A stretch of 64,000 bases of DNA from Coniochaeta sp. PMI_546 (Eukaryota; Ascomycota; Sordariomycetes; Coniochaetales; Coniochaetaceae). Below, one piece after another: positions 45,832 through 58,439 of this stretch. The stretch lies in NCBI GenBank assembly GCA_021432605.1, contig MU271150.1, positions 1,984,001-2,048,000 on the forward strand. Reading direction: 5' to 3'. The position numbers and the translations under genes are program-made. The notes beneath the pieces are model-generated. The model made no database searches and was not told the DNA's origin. It saw nothing but the letters and a program-made list of their open reading frames with translations. Numbering within the stretch: the first letter of the stretch is position 1; every line of letters begins with the position of its first letter.

Positions 45832-46502
45832 AGCCGTTGCATCTCCGTGCTTGGATAAGGGATATGGCCCTGGGTGACGGAGCCGTGGAAGTACGTACAG
45901 CCGGATGATGTTAGCTGTTGGTGTACGAATACGTCATGTGTATTGTAAACTATATGTCGACATCTTGAACTCATCTGAGTATCGAAATAGACCTCATGAA
46001 TGTGGATGATTTCTTTGGCATCTAATGTCTATGCTAACAGGCTGTAAGCTCCATACCAGGTTTCACCGTCTGGATTGACCCTGAGCGTCGGCAATGGGTA
46101 AGATCTCATATAAGGAAGCACGCAGGCCACAGTCTCTCGGACTGTCAAGTACGCAGGCAGGATGATGCACCCCTCTATACTAATCCCCGAATCCAACCAA
46201 ATTTCATGATTAAGAATGATAGAATATCATTACCCCTCGCAGTTCCCGCATGCCGAATGATTCGATTACTTTCCCTTCCTTCCCCCTTCGTAACTAACGT
46301 CCAGACTCCAGAGCGAATCCCAAACTACCGATTTCTTGGACGGACTTTCGACAGAGGCGGCACTGGTTTCCCGCTGTATAGTACCAGGACCCGGAGGATG
46401 GCCTCGGCCTAGCAGATGATGGCGACGAGGAGCGGCCTTGAGAGCAAACCGAATCAGTCGGACTGTCCGTCAGACAGGGAATAGAGTGAAGGGAAAGAAC
46501 AA
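45832..46502. other. convergent intergenic region
   Basis: These are 3' flanks of MRPL50 (+) and ATG11 (-). Nothing further was seen. Confidence 0.6.
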
Positions 46503-49500
46503 TCACGGTCCAAGCAGAGTGTCAATGACGTTGCCCACCTCAGAAGTTCCTTGCTGCGCAGGCTGCTCTGCCCGGCTTGGACTATCTTTTGCAGCAGGAG
46601 AAGTGGAATCATCCACGTGTCCATTCTCATTTTCATCACCACGCTCCGCAGTCACCTCCTGGTCTTCGTCAACCCCATGCGCAGCAGCAAGCGGCGTTTG
46701 GGGCCTCGCGTGCTGCTGAAGGTGTCCGTGAGCATGATGCTGTGTCGGACTCGTGCCAACGGGGGTATCACCCGGTGCAGCACGTAGCGAATTCGTCTCG
46801 CTCGCCAGCGCGCTGTCACGGCCCCTAGTCCCGACACCGACGGCAAACGGCACGGCTTTCCTAGAACCCGTGCTGGACCGCCGGCTCTCGAGGCTCTTGG
46901 AGAGCGACTTGCTGACGCCCTCGATGCCCGACGGGGCGAGACCGCGGCCGACGCCGAGAACGCTGCCCTTGGAGGTTGTCCTGTTGTGGGTATGAATGTC
47001 GGCCATGGCGTCGACTTTGTTTGCTGCTACTGTACTTTTGCCTAGTCCCGGCGTGGATGGCGCGCCCGGTTTGTCTTCTAGTGCATCGATAAGGTACCAG
47101 CGTAGTCCGTCGGAGAGATCAAAGGGGTTATCATTCTCTTCCTCGTTGAGCGACTCCGTCTCGTGGGGAACGGTGCTGTCTTTATGCGCACTCGCTGAGC
47201 TCGGCTGCAGGCTTTTGGACAGGTCTACCACGCGTTCCTGGATCTTAGAGATCCGCGCAACAAGCCACTCGCGACTGCGCAACCTATGCGCTTCCTGTTC
47301 GCGGAGGAAGTAGTGCGGGAACCCAACATTGAAAGCCGCCCATGCGCCAGTCGTCTGGTTGCGAGTCGGCAAAAACAAGGCTAGATCGCCCTCCTTGAAG
47401 TTCTTAAAGGCAATCTTGTCGTGGGAGTCCTTTTGCAAGGCGTGCGCTTTCTCTCGGTACGCTCGTGCGTCTCGCTGCAGCTTGCGGGCCATGTGCTCAA
47501 TGTCCTTGACGCGCTTGTAGACTGCTTCGGAGAACGCGTCTGTGTCGAAGCTGCCGAGGCCGGAGAGGAAAGCCTTGTACTTCTCGGCCTCGACCGCCGG
47601 GTCAGGCGCATTCATCCAGTATAGAAGCTCTAGGTCAGCGCTGTCGGCCAGCACACGGCTGTTGAGTGTCCCTGACTTTCTGAGTGACGAGGATCCTGGA
47701 TCGGATAGATCGTTATTGGCGTTTTGCGATGAGCGCTCCGATCGTGGCACCTTTTGAATGACCATAGTATCCCCTTCACGTGCGATGGTGAAACCTAAGC
47801 GCTCGAGAAGTCGGCAAAGACGATCGTTCTGCGAGTATAACCTCTGTGTAAGATCCTTGGCCCGTTCGGTTCGCGTGTCGAGACGAGCGGTCACATTACT
47901 GAGTTTCGATTGAGAGTCGAGAAGTCTCTCCTTGAAAAGAAGCAACTCCTCATCTAAGCTGCCGACCTGCGATTGTCGAGACGCCAACTCCTCAGTCATG
48001 GAGGTGATTCTTGACTCATCCTCCTCCAGCTTCCTCCGAAGAGATTCGGAACCTGTCTCACCGTCCGCAATCTTGACCCGTAGCTCGGCAAGCTGTTCAC
48101 GCCCCTGTACGAGCTCCTTTTCGAGAGCGGCAGCCTTTGCCTGCTCTCTGGAAAGTTGCTCTTGGAGGTGCATCTCTGCGACTTCTCTCTCCGACAACCT
48201 GTCCTTCGCCGTGGAAACCTCTCTCCTCAGATCCTTGACGGTGGTTTGCGCCAATTCCAAATCTGACCTGATAAGAGCCATATCTCCTTCAACGCTGTTG
48301 ACTTTCGCCAGGAAATCCGCCGTTTTCCCGAGCAGACCTTCGATCAAATCATTCAAATCAGTAGGTATAGCCTCGTCTGGCGAGAGCTGTTCATACACAT
48401 CCCTGAGTGTCCGAAGTTGAGTCCCGCCTGTCTCTTCAGCTTTGTCCAAACTCTTCGCAAGCCGGCCGGCATCTTCTTGAGATGCCTGGAGTTGTTTCTC
48501 AAGAGACTCCACGCGCTCTCTCTGTAGGCGGGATTCTTTGCGGAGGAATTCCACCTGACCCTCCGCTTTGAGCGCCTCGTCGTGTCTCTCTTTGAGGAGC
48601 CTTTGGTTCTCTATCTCCAAGGCGTGTAGCCTTTCGTCGTAGGTTGCCTTCTCGTTCTCCCGCGACTCGCCAAAGTGTTCGATCTCATCCTCGGTGTCTT
48701 CCAGGCGAGCCTGTAATCGCTTGATCTCTTCTTCCAGCCCTCTCCTTTCCTCCAAGAATTCCCGTTTTAATGCCTCCAGGTTCTCGAGTAAGTCCATCTT
48801 AGTGGAGTTCGCCTCTTCAATTTGACCCTTGATATCATCATGCTGGGTCATTCTGCTACTGAGATCCTTCTCAAAGGCAGCAGCCCGTTCCCTCTCCGAA
48901 GCGACCTCGCTTTCAAGATGCTGGATTCGCTGCAGAAGAACGTTCTCTCCCTCCGAGGATCTCCTGTAATTATCAGAAGCACGGGGAGATTTGAGCGATG
49001 ATAGCGAATCATTCCGTTCCGAGGTCTGTTGGCCAGGTATTTGGAAGAGATTCCCCAAGCTCGGCCGGGACGCTTGGCTCTGGCGATGAAGAAGGTCCTC
49101 GAGTCGACGCACTCTACTCTCGGCCGTCTTAAGCTTGTTCTCCAGCTTGGATTTGTCATCTTGCAGACTTCTGAGGAGGTCATCGTCCCCGCGTATCAGG
49201 AGACCGCTTCGCCCAAGCGCTGCTTCGTGAACACTCCCATTCTTGAAAGCTTTTAGGCGCTTCGATTGTTGCTTCGTCGGGTTATTGAGTTCCTTGATCA
49301 GTTTACCGATATCCGCAATAAGCTCCGGATCAGCTCTCTCTTTCTGTAGCAGTTCGTATACCTCATCCAGGTCCTTTCGAGCAACGGCGGGCCACTGCTC
49401 GTCCTCGCCCAGTAGATTCACCTCCAGGCCCGGAACGTTACTGTCTGTGCCTGGAGTGTCCGGTCCGTATGCGCCGGCAATCTCCTTATGCCACCTTCGC

Positions 49501-50984
49501 CGCCTTTTCATCTCTTCCTCTTGGAAAATAGCCATTTCATTAGCCAAGGTACTGGAGTCTTGCTTGACCTTTTCGAACCATTCGCGACGCTTGATTGCCT
49601 CGGCGACGAATGAGGCATACATCCACGGTACCTGGTGAATCAGCCTTAGGTAATCAAAATCTCCAAAATCATCTTCCTGGTTGACAGAGGTTATTTGGCC
49701 CTTCACAGCGGTGCTCAGGGCTGTGACCTCAGTGATACTGCGCATAAAATCCACCGCCTCTGCAGCAAGGCGATTACGTGATTGTGTTGCATACCGTTGC
49801 ATCTCGTCCATCTCCAACGCCCTGTTCTTGATGCTCGGCAAGAGGCGCTCAGTATGGTTGGCTGCGATTTTGGATGCTTGGAGGACATCTCTCGTGGAGT
49901 TGGTGTAATCCAAGGTTGTCTGGTAATCAGTGTCAATCTTCTTGGCTACAGCTTCGATATCCTGCAGCAGCTGCATGGAGTCGCCATCCTGCCTCAAGTC
50001 AGATCGAGCTGCTAGCTGCTCGAAATCGCGGAAGAGAAGGTCCGCGTCTTGAAAAAGCCTGCTCGCATTCTTGTCCAGATCCGCAATGAGAGTATTGAAC
50101 TTTCGCAACGTTGAAGGTGCTGAACGGCCGGCTTTTCGAGCGGTCTCGAGATTCACAAGATCTTCAAGCGTGGCCTGCTTCTGCGGTCGTCCTTTTCCAC
50201 CGCTTATGTCACGCCCGGTCATGAAGCGGACCATTGTCGACGAGACAGGTATGCTCCTGGCAAGGGACAGGTATTGCTCCCACGAGGTTGTCAAGGTGGC
50301 ATTTTCGGCCTGGAAGTCGGGTACCCATCTTTGAAGATCGGCGTACTTGGGTTCGAGACTCTTGACAAGGGAGACGAGATTGGCCATAGCGGCCTCGAGA
50401 CACCGAAACATGACGTCCGTCTCGTTGGCACGGTCCTGCGTGACATGTGCCATGTGGGCGCAGTCGTCCACAATCTTCAGCGCCCAGGCACGTCGTGCCT
50501 TGAAGAGCTGCTGCCATGACTGCACCGACCTGCTATCCTCTATTTGGTTCGGGGGGTTCGTCACGTTATACCGCCTTGGCAGCGGGATCTCGGACTTTGG
50601 CAGGGGCGTGCTCCCTGGCGAAGTTGCCTGTGTAAGTCGGTTGTCGTAGACATATATTTCTTTCTGTGCCCTTTCTGTAAGCACGTTTCTTTGCAACTGT
50701 CTGGGTCGCAAGGTGGGTGAGATAGGAGCGATCGCTTACCTCGGTCTGGATCGTCTGGAGCTTGAGAGGCCGTCCCTGTGGAGTCAGAGCGATAATGCAC
50801 TGAGCAGGTATCGAACTCTGCCGAGCTACGGATGCTTTGAAATCATCGAGTCTGGTAGTCCCGGCGTTAGTCATAGGGGCTTCGAAACTACCACAAACAC
50901 TGGGGGATAGGCATACGACAGGAACTGTGTAGTGTCTATCTCCAGGCGCTGGCCCGTATGGGCGATCAACACCTGAGTCGCCAT
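46503..50984 (-). CDS. ATG11: autophagy-related protein 11 (selective autophagy scaffold)
   Basis: Exons complement(50917..50984), complement(50740..50851) and complement(46503..50663) give 1446 residues. The start is MATQVLIAHTGQRLEIDTTQ, the conserved ubiquitin-like N-terminus of Atg11. It is reached only by starting at 50984 and splicing a 65-nt intron with branch TGACTAAC. The second join gives QTEKEIYVYDNR. A longer overlapping frame from 50994 is not the protein frame. The body is the Atg17-like domain (SWQQLFKARRAWALKI, FDYLRLIHQVPWMYASFVAE), then a very long coiled coil (about 560-1000). Near the C-terminus comes the claw-like domain (AFNVGFPHYFLR, WLVARISKIQERVV, RWYLIDAL), followed by a disordered tail. 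Atg11 links cargo receptors to the Atg1 kinase at the vacuolar or peripheral assembly site, for example in mitophagy and pexophagy. Confidence 0.95.
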
Positions 50985-51619
50985 TGCTATACATGTCCTC
51001 GGTTGGAGATGTTGTACACAGCGTCTAGCAGGTTATCAGTTGGAGGCGGCTCAACTGGCTCCTAGCAGTGAATAGCTGGAAATGGGTTCGGTGTATGCCC
51101 TCAAGGAGACAAACAATGCAAAAGTACGTCTGTTAGTAGAAGTTTTCGCCCGCAGCCAAGAACAATAGGAGCCTTGGATGGACGAAGACAAAGGGAATTC
51201 GTCGATAGGGTTGGAGTGTCCTAGGATCTGCTGCTGCGGAAGGCAAGCAACTCAAAGGCAGCACGCTTCCATCAGCTGCTTGTATCAGCTCAAGAAGCAC
51301 AACAGCTGCCAGACGGTGGAGATGACTGGGTGATGGCATCTTGTGACGCTAGACTAGGTCGGGGCCTCCCGTAAGGATCCACCTGCCTTATGACCCCACA
51401 ACTGAGAGCACTTCCACGCGTCCGTTCATCGACCCGTCAGCCACATTGACGCCACAGCACGTTTCCTGGGAGGACGGGAGGGCCAAGACGCGTCTGGTGA
51501 ATGTCGAAAGGCTGTGGCATCACATCCCTCCACATGTCGCAACTGAACTGACTACTACAACCTCATTACTTCACATAGCGTTCTTCTTATCGCCTGGCCA
51601 GCCTTTTGGAAAATTCGAC
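50985..51619. other. divergent promoter region ATG11/CENP-H
   Basis: Between two divergent start codons. An open frame reaches upstream of the CENP-H ATG, but it has no earlier in-frame ATG and looks like leader sequence. Confidence 0.55.
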
Positions 51620-52454
51620 ATGGATGTGCCAATGGTGGATGCACGTGACGTGGAGCTGCAAGACTACGCGTCGGAAAGTGAAATACCATTGCCACTATCT
51701 GAGAAGGAGAAGAGGATACTGGAACTTTATGATCGACTGTTGAAGCTCGAGGTCGAGCTTACTCTAACAAAAGCGCGTCAAAATGTCACCTTAGGTATGC
51801 ACCCACTTGTATTTTCCACAGCCCTGCCTGTTATTGACATCTAACGCTGCGTCAGATTTATCGCAGCAAATCTCTCGCGAGACCATCAGACAAGCTCAGG
51901 AAAGGCTCCTGGAAGCACGGTCCTCGTGGATGTTGCGCAACGATGTCGTGGAGAGTGTCATGATGGTTAACCCCGTCATCAAGGCAGTCCATCGGGGAAC
52001 GGATGCGTCTCCTATTGAACGGTTCGTCCTCACACAGCCTAACTCTCTGCTTTGTGCACGTTGGGATTGACTTCAAAGCTTGGTCAGTGATCTACTACCT
52101 CACGTAGAACAGCGGGACGAATTGTCCACCACCATCGCAAAACAAGAAGCAGAGCGCCAAAGGATCAATGATGTGTTGCAGAAAGTCCAGGTCGAGGCTA
52201 TCCGAGTCAGCAGGCGCAACGCCGAGTTGGCCGCCGAGGTTTTAATGCTAGCCCAGGCAGCCGACCAGAGCAAGGCTGAGTCCATAGCGGATCCCGCGAT
52301 GAAGGAGGAGATCGCGAAGTTAGAACAGGAGCTAAAAGCAAGCCGGCAAAAATGGAAGGTGATGAAAGGCACGGCAAGTGCTGTCGTCGCTGGAAGCGGA
52401 GTTGACTGGGCCAAGGATACAGAGCTCCGTGATATTGTTCTTGATCCCGACTGA
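51620..52454 (+). CDS. kinetochore protein CENP-H (Fta3/Mcm16 type)
   Basis: Exons 51620..51794, 51856..52021 and 52088..52454 give 235 residues. Introns are 61 and 66 nt; the split codons give Asp and Arg (IERDLLPHVEQRDEL). The N-terminus is acidic (MDVPMVDARDVELQDYASES), then the protein is almost all coiled coil. The block NPVIKAVHRGTDASPIERD, followed by LLPHVEQRDEL and VSRRNAELAAEVLML, is the C-terminal CENP-H signature as I remember it from fungal homologues. CENP-H is part of the inner-kinetochore CCAN (Ctf19/Mis6-Sim4) complex with CENP-I and CENP-K. It acts in the nucleus at centromeres. The assignment rests on remembered family pattern, not on alignment. Confidence 0.85.
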
Positions 52455-54888
52455 CAGAGCCTGGAAGACGAGGCCAGACCGACGATAGCTGGGGTTGAGC
52501 CACACTACCTGATCGACGTCAATCAGCAACCCTAATGCGAGCCCGCTAGCATAATACCACGAAAGGCAACCTTATGCAGGTACCAAGGGCGCCGTGGCGG
52601 CGGGCACAGTGGATTGCGGAGAATGGACCCATGCCGAAGGCCAGAGCACATACACGTGTAAACAGGCAGCACCAAGCTCAGAAACAACAGAAGAGAGATC
52701 ACATTTCAATCTCTGGGCGAAGGTATCGGGACTGTGGTAGTTATGGACGCTCCTGACCTGTTCATCCTTACTACGGCACACTTACTGTGTCTGTTAAATT
52801 CTAAGTGTGCACGTAGTGTACTGGAGCCTGTGCACCAGCTGTTGCCCGTTGATGGGTTTAGGGACATGAGCTAAAAGCTTTGACCATTTGCACGGTCCCA
52901 CGTGATATAGCTTGGCGTCATCAACTCCCGTCCTGTTCGCTACCTGAGGTTTACCGGTACTTTGCAGTGCACGTGTACCGGTATGTCTTGGAGCTTGTTG
53001 AGTTCTGTCTCCGCATTTGGTGCACAATATAAGTGTAACTTGGAAGACGTGAAAGTCTTGGGTGACTGGGTCGCACTTTCCCTTTCCCGTCCTGCCCGCG
53101 TTCTTTGGGTGGTCGAGGGACCGAACAAGAGCCAACCAGCGCGAGTTTTGCTGCATTATAGTTTACAAAGGGCAGAATGGGGAACGTTCCGACTGTTCCA
53201 GGGGTTGGATGGGTGCCACAGAGCACCTCTCTGCATCCTGCACAGTGTGAATTACACCGCGGAACTCTGCGTGTCCAGAAGCAGCATGCTCCTGCGAGTC
53301 TGGACCGAAACAGGTGCCAGTGCGCAAACTGTTTTCATGCCCCATGTTAGTGACGTGAGTGGCAAACAGCGCATATGCTTAACAGCGCTAAATGGCTACG
53401 CGTGTGCGGATGCACGAGAAGCTGCTTCTTGATCAGGGTGTAGTGACGCTGAAGCAAGTAGGTGGTGTTAAATCTGTTTCACTTCAGCACGAATGAGCCA
53501 ATTTGTTTGCGGCAGACTATTGTCTTTGTACGATAGACAGTGGTTGTACAGCTCCTCAGCCATTCAGCCACTCTTCGCTTCTGTCGACAGACACAGCAGA
53601 GTGGGAGGTGAATGAGTGAGTGCAGTCGGCTCGCGGGCGGGGGCATGCCTGGATTTTGTACTGGCGCTAAAGCCTCCGAGTGATTTCAAAGGCCGTGGAG
53701 CATGGGAACAAATGGAACACGGCAAAGCACCCGAGCAAACGTGATGACTGCATTACCGGGCGAGCTGAGATCCTGAAGACGTGAGGTATGGGTACACTGA
53801 GAAGTGACTTCCCCTCAATGTCACGGTACATGGGAACGGTGCATAGGAGTACATCCCAGCCATGCATAAATGAAGTACATTTCCGGGTGGTCTGCCGTTT
53901 CGCAAATTTCTATTGGTGTGTTTGGTGCGTTGAGCTGCGCTCTCTGCTGTTATTGGAACGCGTCTCCATTCCTCCCCTCTCCCTTCGTTTCGCCGTCCGT
54001 GTGAGGGTTCACTGCAGTGAAGTTGAGAAGCCAATACCAAACTACAAGGTTGCGACAGTGAGCTTCGGGAGAGATGAGTGAGGCAACGGATCTTTGGACA
54101 GGATAAACCAGAGACTCGATACTCGATTCATCAAATTGTGTGTTAGTAAAGATACTTGTCTTTCAGCTTGAGCTCCCTAGTCTCAGGTCCCTCGCTGTGG
54201 CAGGAGTCAGACAAACCACCATTGTCTGCACACCTAGGTGACCGTCTGGTTTTCCCATTTGGTGTAAATCGCTCGGCAGCTGTTGCTTACTTCAATAGGC
54301 AGCATCCAGGAGGATGACCATGACCGAGCTCGTCGATGCTTGATGTACCGTTGCTCAGGACAGTCCCAGACCAATCGACTGTGCAGAGTCATTTGGTGAG
54401 CTGGAAAGGGTTGGGATAATGGGTGTACATAGTGAAGCAGCGATCACAAGAAGCGAAGAAGGGAAGAAAGGGGAATACCTTTGAGCAACGAGAAGTCGCG
54501 AGTAGATGCCTTGCGAGGTAAGGGAGGTACACAGTAACAGACTGTATGGCCTAACTGGCGGTGCCGGCAAGTACTGTACATTCATCCGCAGCGTTTCCAC
54601 TACAGTGTGCGTGATTGAAATTGGAGACGGAAGTGCACACCCAAATCACTTTGGTGCCAGCCATTTTTACGTGGAAGTCCAGGGGCGTGCATCCAATTTT
54701 GGTGCGGGTGAACTGGGCAGACGAGTGGTGAGTGGGCTGGTTTTGGTAAGAAGGAGGGTCAAAGGTGCGTCGGTTGCTAGCACCTGCCTTGCTTCACTCA
54801 ATCCCAGCCCCTCAATCAGCCAGCGCCCGTAAAAAGGGCAGTCTGGTCATCCGCCCTTCCCTCTGCCTGCCTTTCCCTTCCTTCTCTG

Positions 54889-54932
54889 CTCCCATACAAA
54901 TCTCCCAGCCAAACCATCCTCCCATACAAATC
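54889..54932 (+). repeat. pair of 14-bp direct repeats CTCCCATACAAATC, 30 bp apart
   Basis: Exact copies at 54889-54902 and 54919-54932 lie in the C/T-rich promoter or leader of NHP6, about 70-110 bases before the leader intron. The spacing of 30 bp is close to three helical turns. They could be paired factor sites or a local duplication. Confidence 0.55.
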
Positions 54933-54998
54933 GCTGCGCTCTCACAACACACAACACCCTCACTTAGACCCTTTCGCATACCAATTTCCAACCAAACT

Positions 54999-55600
54999 GT
55001 GAGTACTTGCTCCCTCACTGCGCACCACTGCAAAACAAAAGTCACTTTCGTCCTTCCCTTGCTTTTTGCTCCTTGCATCGAAACAAGTGTTTGCCTGGAC
55101 ATAACACATTCGGCCTCGACTTTCTGGCAAGTTTTGTCGTGAAATGGCCGCCTTCCAACCCTCGCTCTCTTATCCAACACTCTAGAGCTGCGCGCATCCA
55201 CCACATATCGCGAGCTTCAGTCATCTCGCCAATTTATCAACGCGCGAAGCACCAAAACTGCGGCAAAACCAACAGTTCTCACAACAGCTCAACAACGCGT
55301 CTTGATCGCGTGATTGAGCTTCTATTTCGACACATAGACATCACAGGTTGCCGATTACGAGCTTCAATAACTCTTTTCGACGCGTTGTCGCTCGCAATCG
55401 CATTTGCGATCGCTTTGTATCCTATCGCAGACTCGTTCAATCACCGAAACTTTCCTTTTGTCGCCGCGCGGCTCTTGAAACCAATTCGAACATCGTCACA
55501 TTGACCTCTTGACGTACTACACTTTGACTAGCATCATTGTCATCTTCATTTGCCACTTGACCTCGACGTGATCTGATTGCTGACTCTTTTCTTGTTTCAG
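54999..55600 (+). other. long 5'-UTR intron of NHP6 (predicted)
   Basis: The donor GTGAGT at 54999 follows a leader ending in AACCAAACT. The acceptor TTTTCTTGTTTCAG ends at 55600 with a TGCTGAC-like branch sequence, and the ATG comes 10 bases later. At 602 nt it is several times longer than nearly all coding introns in this window. Long leader introns are known in highly expressed fungal genes. RNA reads would settle the exact ends. Confidence 0.65.
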
Positions 55601-55610
55601 ACCAGACAAA

Positions 55611-56062
55611 ATGCCTAAGGCTGCTGCTAAGACAAAGAAGGCCGAGAAGGGCGCTCGTCGTGCCAAGAAGGGTAAGCACGCTCCTGTCCCTAGACCTGCA
55701 ATACGACAAACCTACTTCGTGTCATATCATGAGTTCTGGCTGACATGCAACGCAGACCCCAACGCACCCAAGCGTGGCCTCTCCGCCTACATGTTCTTCG
55801 CCAACGAGCAGCGTGACAACGTCCGGGAGGAGAACCCCGGCGTCACTTTCGGCCAGGTCGGCAAGATCCTCGGTGAGCGATGGAAGGCTCTCAGCGACAA
55901 GCAGCGTACGCCCTACGAGGCCAAGGCTGCTGCCGACAAGAAGCGGTATGAGGATGAGAAGCAAGCCTACAATGTATGACATCTATGACTCCCTTCAGCT
56001 CCACGGCAGCTTTTGACTAACAACTCGCACAGGCCGACGACGCAGAGGAGGAGTCGTCTTAA
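55611..56062 (+). CDS. NHP6: non-histone chromosomal protein 6 (HMG-box)
   Basis: Exons 55611..55671, 55756..55973 and 56033..56062 give 102 residues, normal for NHP6. A basic N-terminal arm ([20 protein letters not shown]) precedes one HMG box: [40 protein letters not shown] and [20 protein letters not shown] in order, ending [11 protein letters not shown]. An acidic ADDAEEESS tail comes from the last 30-nt exon. The protein bends DNA without sequence specificity and assists FACT and transcription by RNA polymerases II and III in the nucleus. The intron positions (after the basic arm and at the end of the box) keep the frame cleanly. Expression is probably high, judging by the pyrimidine-rich promoter and leader intron. 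Confidence 0.97.
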
Positions 56063-58439
56063 GTGCACTCTTCTCTCGGCGACTCGTTGCGCTCCGCGAG
56101 CATCCAGTCTTGATTTAATGATCATGAACTCGCAGTATGCCTCCGCACTGTGACTGCGCAAGGCTTCTTTTTATGCAGGTTGTATCTTGGGACGGGCGGT
56201 GTTGCAGGAAGCACGGAAATGGGACCAGTGCTTCTCTTGTCTTATCGTTATGCTCGCTTTTTCTCTTATGGTTGCGTTTCGGTCTGCTGCTATCGGTTTG
56301 GAGGCAGAAGGACCACAGGTATGGCTTGACGAGCCAGATATGGCGACGGAGGAGGTCAATCCATTCATCACTTATCGCCATGTGTACAGTAGTGATACCT
56401 TTTTGCTAGGCAATGTCTGCATCCTGCCTATCCGTCCCTTGACAAGTTTATTGTCCGTGCACATTATACACAGGTACTTGCTATTGTATCTAAATTCCTA
56501 AGGTCTGGAAGAGTTTTGCTTTTAGGCTCGGGTCGCGTTACAAAGGTCGTGAGGCTGGGCTTAAGGAGCTTGGGCCACCTCGCTTTACTCGGTGCTTTGG
56601 TGACCCATCAGTCGAGACACAATGAAACTGAGAAGCTGAGGCCTCGAATCCCAGGTTCATTGCCTGGCACTGATCAGGGATTAATTAGGCGGCAGCCTGG
56701 CCATGTCTCGACCTTGACGAATTGCTTATCAGGTTATTCCACAAATTTGAACGACACTCTCTGACAAGGCTACGCGACTCCGTCATCGTACTCCTCGTTG
56801 CTGCCTCGAAGTCAAAAACATCAAGCAGGCTGCATCACCCGTAGCGGGTTCTACATGCTCGCTGCATCATCTTCCGCCAGCATCCGCGGAGCATACTGTC
56901 TCCCTTGTGCATCTCTGTGTCAGTAGTGATCGCTCCAAGATGCAGCAACTTCTAGGCTACCCCCATGGCCACTTTGCAGCCTCTTGGGTGTGGATGATCG
57001 ATGCTTCGCGTCCCGATTTTCTGCATGCGCTTCCTGAAGAGCATGTTTGCTAACAAGTGCTGACTTCAGTTGTCTTCCTGCTTGTCCTGAGTTTCGGCAC
57101 CCTTCACAGAGCCAATTTGGTTAAAGCATGTCCAAGAACATGCTTGTGCCAGATGACCATCTGGGCAATCAGAGGAGAAACCACTCCTCTTTTACTCGGG
57201 ACTCGATGAGAAAGGGCCTTGGTATATATGCATTACTTATGCAACCTCTGCGTGTTGTCTCCGCACAACTGGACAAGTGCTTCTGTCAGCTTCTCTCATT
57301 CGCTCATTGCTCTCGTCCACTGGAAAGGTTGTTGCCAGCTCCTAATGCACGTTTTTGATGCACCTGAGGTTGGCCCGGCTTCGTGGCAGTCGCTGACTCC
57401 TCAGCCAGCGCCGTCGCTTGAGCCGATTACGGGTTGCGTTCCCCCATCTTGTCACTGTTTTGCTGTTACCTCATTCGCTTCGCCATGTCCTTCGCGAATC
57501 ATCCATGGACTGTCTTTTCGCGCCTCTTGCGAATCGATTGCCATGCAAGGAATCTGGAAATATGAGAACCTGAGAGGGTCAGCTACTCGGCCGATCCCAG
57601 ACAATTCGATTTCCTCGAGTCCTCCGACGAGTTTCCAGGTCGGAGTGCAACCCTATTGTATGCGATCGATGTTGGACAACGAGGCTCCAAGACGTTTTAT
57701 ATACCCTGCACCCCAGGGTTCTCATCTTCCAACTGGGCTGTTGGGGTTTCTTTGAGCCTTCTTTTTACATGCCGTTGTGGGTGGCGTGAGATCGTCGCCG
57801 CCTCTACAGCCTCACCACACTATCATTCTCTGCATCACAAAAGGAAGCCCAGTGTTACCTTACACATTTTGAAACCTGACACCTTACTCATCAAACTCAT
57901 TCTGGGGAAGAGCTGGCGCTCGTGGCCTGCTTGGTAGAACCAGAGACAGAAGTCGTCCCGAGGCCAGCCGTTTTTCTGGCGCAGCAACTTGGTCGTGCTC
58001 TGCGTCAAAACCCATGTGGCGCTTATGCAAAGGCAGCTCCTTTGCCAAAGACACCCTACCCAGCAATTTCGTTCCCTTTTCTGCCCTCAATTTTACGCAC
58101 CGGATGTTGATTGAGCACCATTTTGAATCGTGACGATTTGCTCAAGGCAATACCCGGCAAAACTCCATGTTGTAAGCCCGCCTCTTCATCCAGCAGAGAA
58201 GTGGACAGCTCCAGGAAAGTTTGAGGTTTCCGCGAGGTGGTCAGAACGCGTGGAGGAGCGAAAATAGCCTCGGACCTCGAGCCGATCTTACGACAACAAG
58301 CTGCTAACGGTACGGAGGCTGTGACGACAATGAGTGCATAAAGGAGCAATACACGGACACGGTCGCATCACTGACGACGCATTACATCCTATAAACTCTC
58401 GCAGCTCGTCAATGCCTCGGTGACATTGATCTGGTTGGC
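56063..58439. other. gene-free stretch (2.4 kb)
   Basis: 3' flank of NHP6 and promoter of the next gene. An open frame at 57219-57755 (+) has no recognisable motif. No tRNA or repeat was seen. Confidence 0.55.

Larger units (their letters stand above)
52455..55610. other. gene-free stretch and NHP6 leader (3.2 kb)
   Basis: The left part has no recognisable gene. It carries TACACGTGTA at 52651-52660 and CACGTG at 52970-52975. From about 54840 rightward is the C/T-rich core promoter of NHP6, a 5' leader exon and a long leader intron (described separately). Confidence 0.55.

Noticed and set aside
50566-50994. 142-codon frame that starts 10 bases before the ATG11 start
   Set aside because: It is an alternative frame of the ATG11 first exons. 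The spliced frame from 50984 gives the conserved Atg11 N-terminus.
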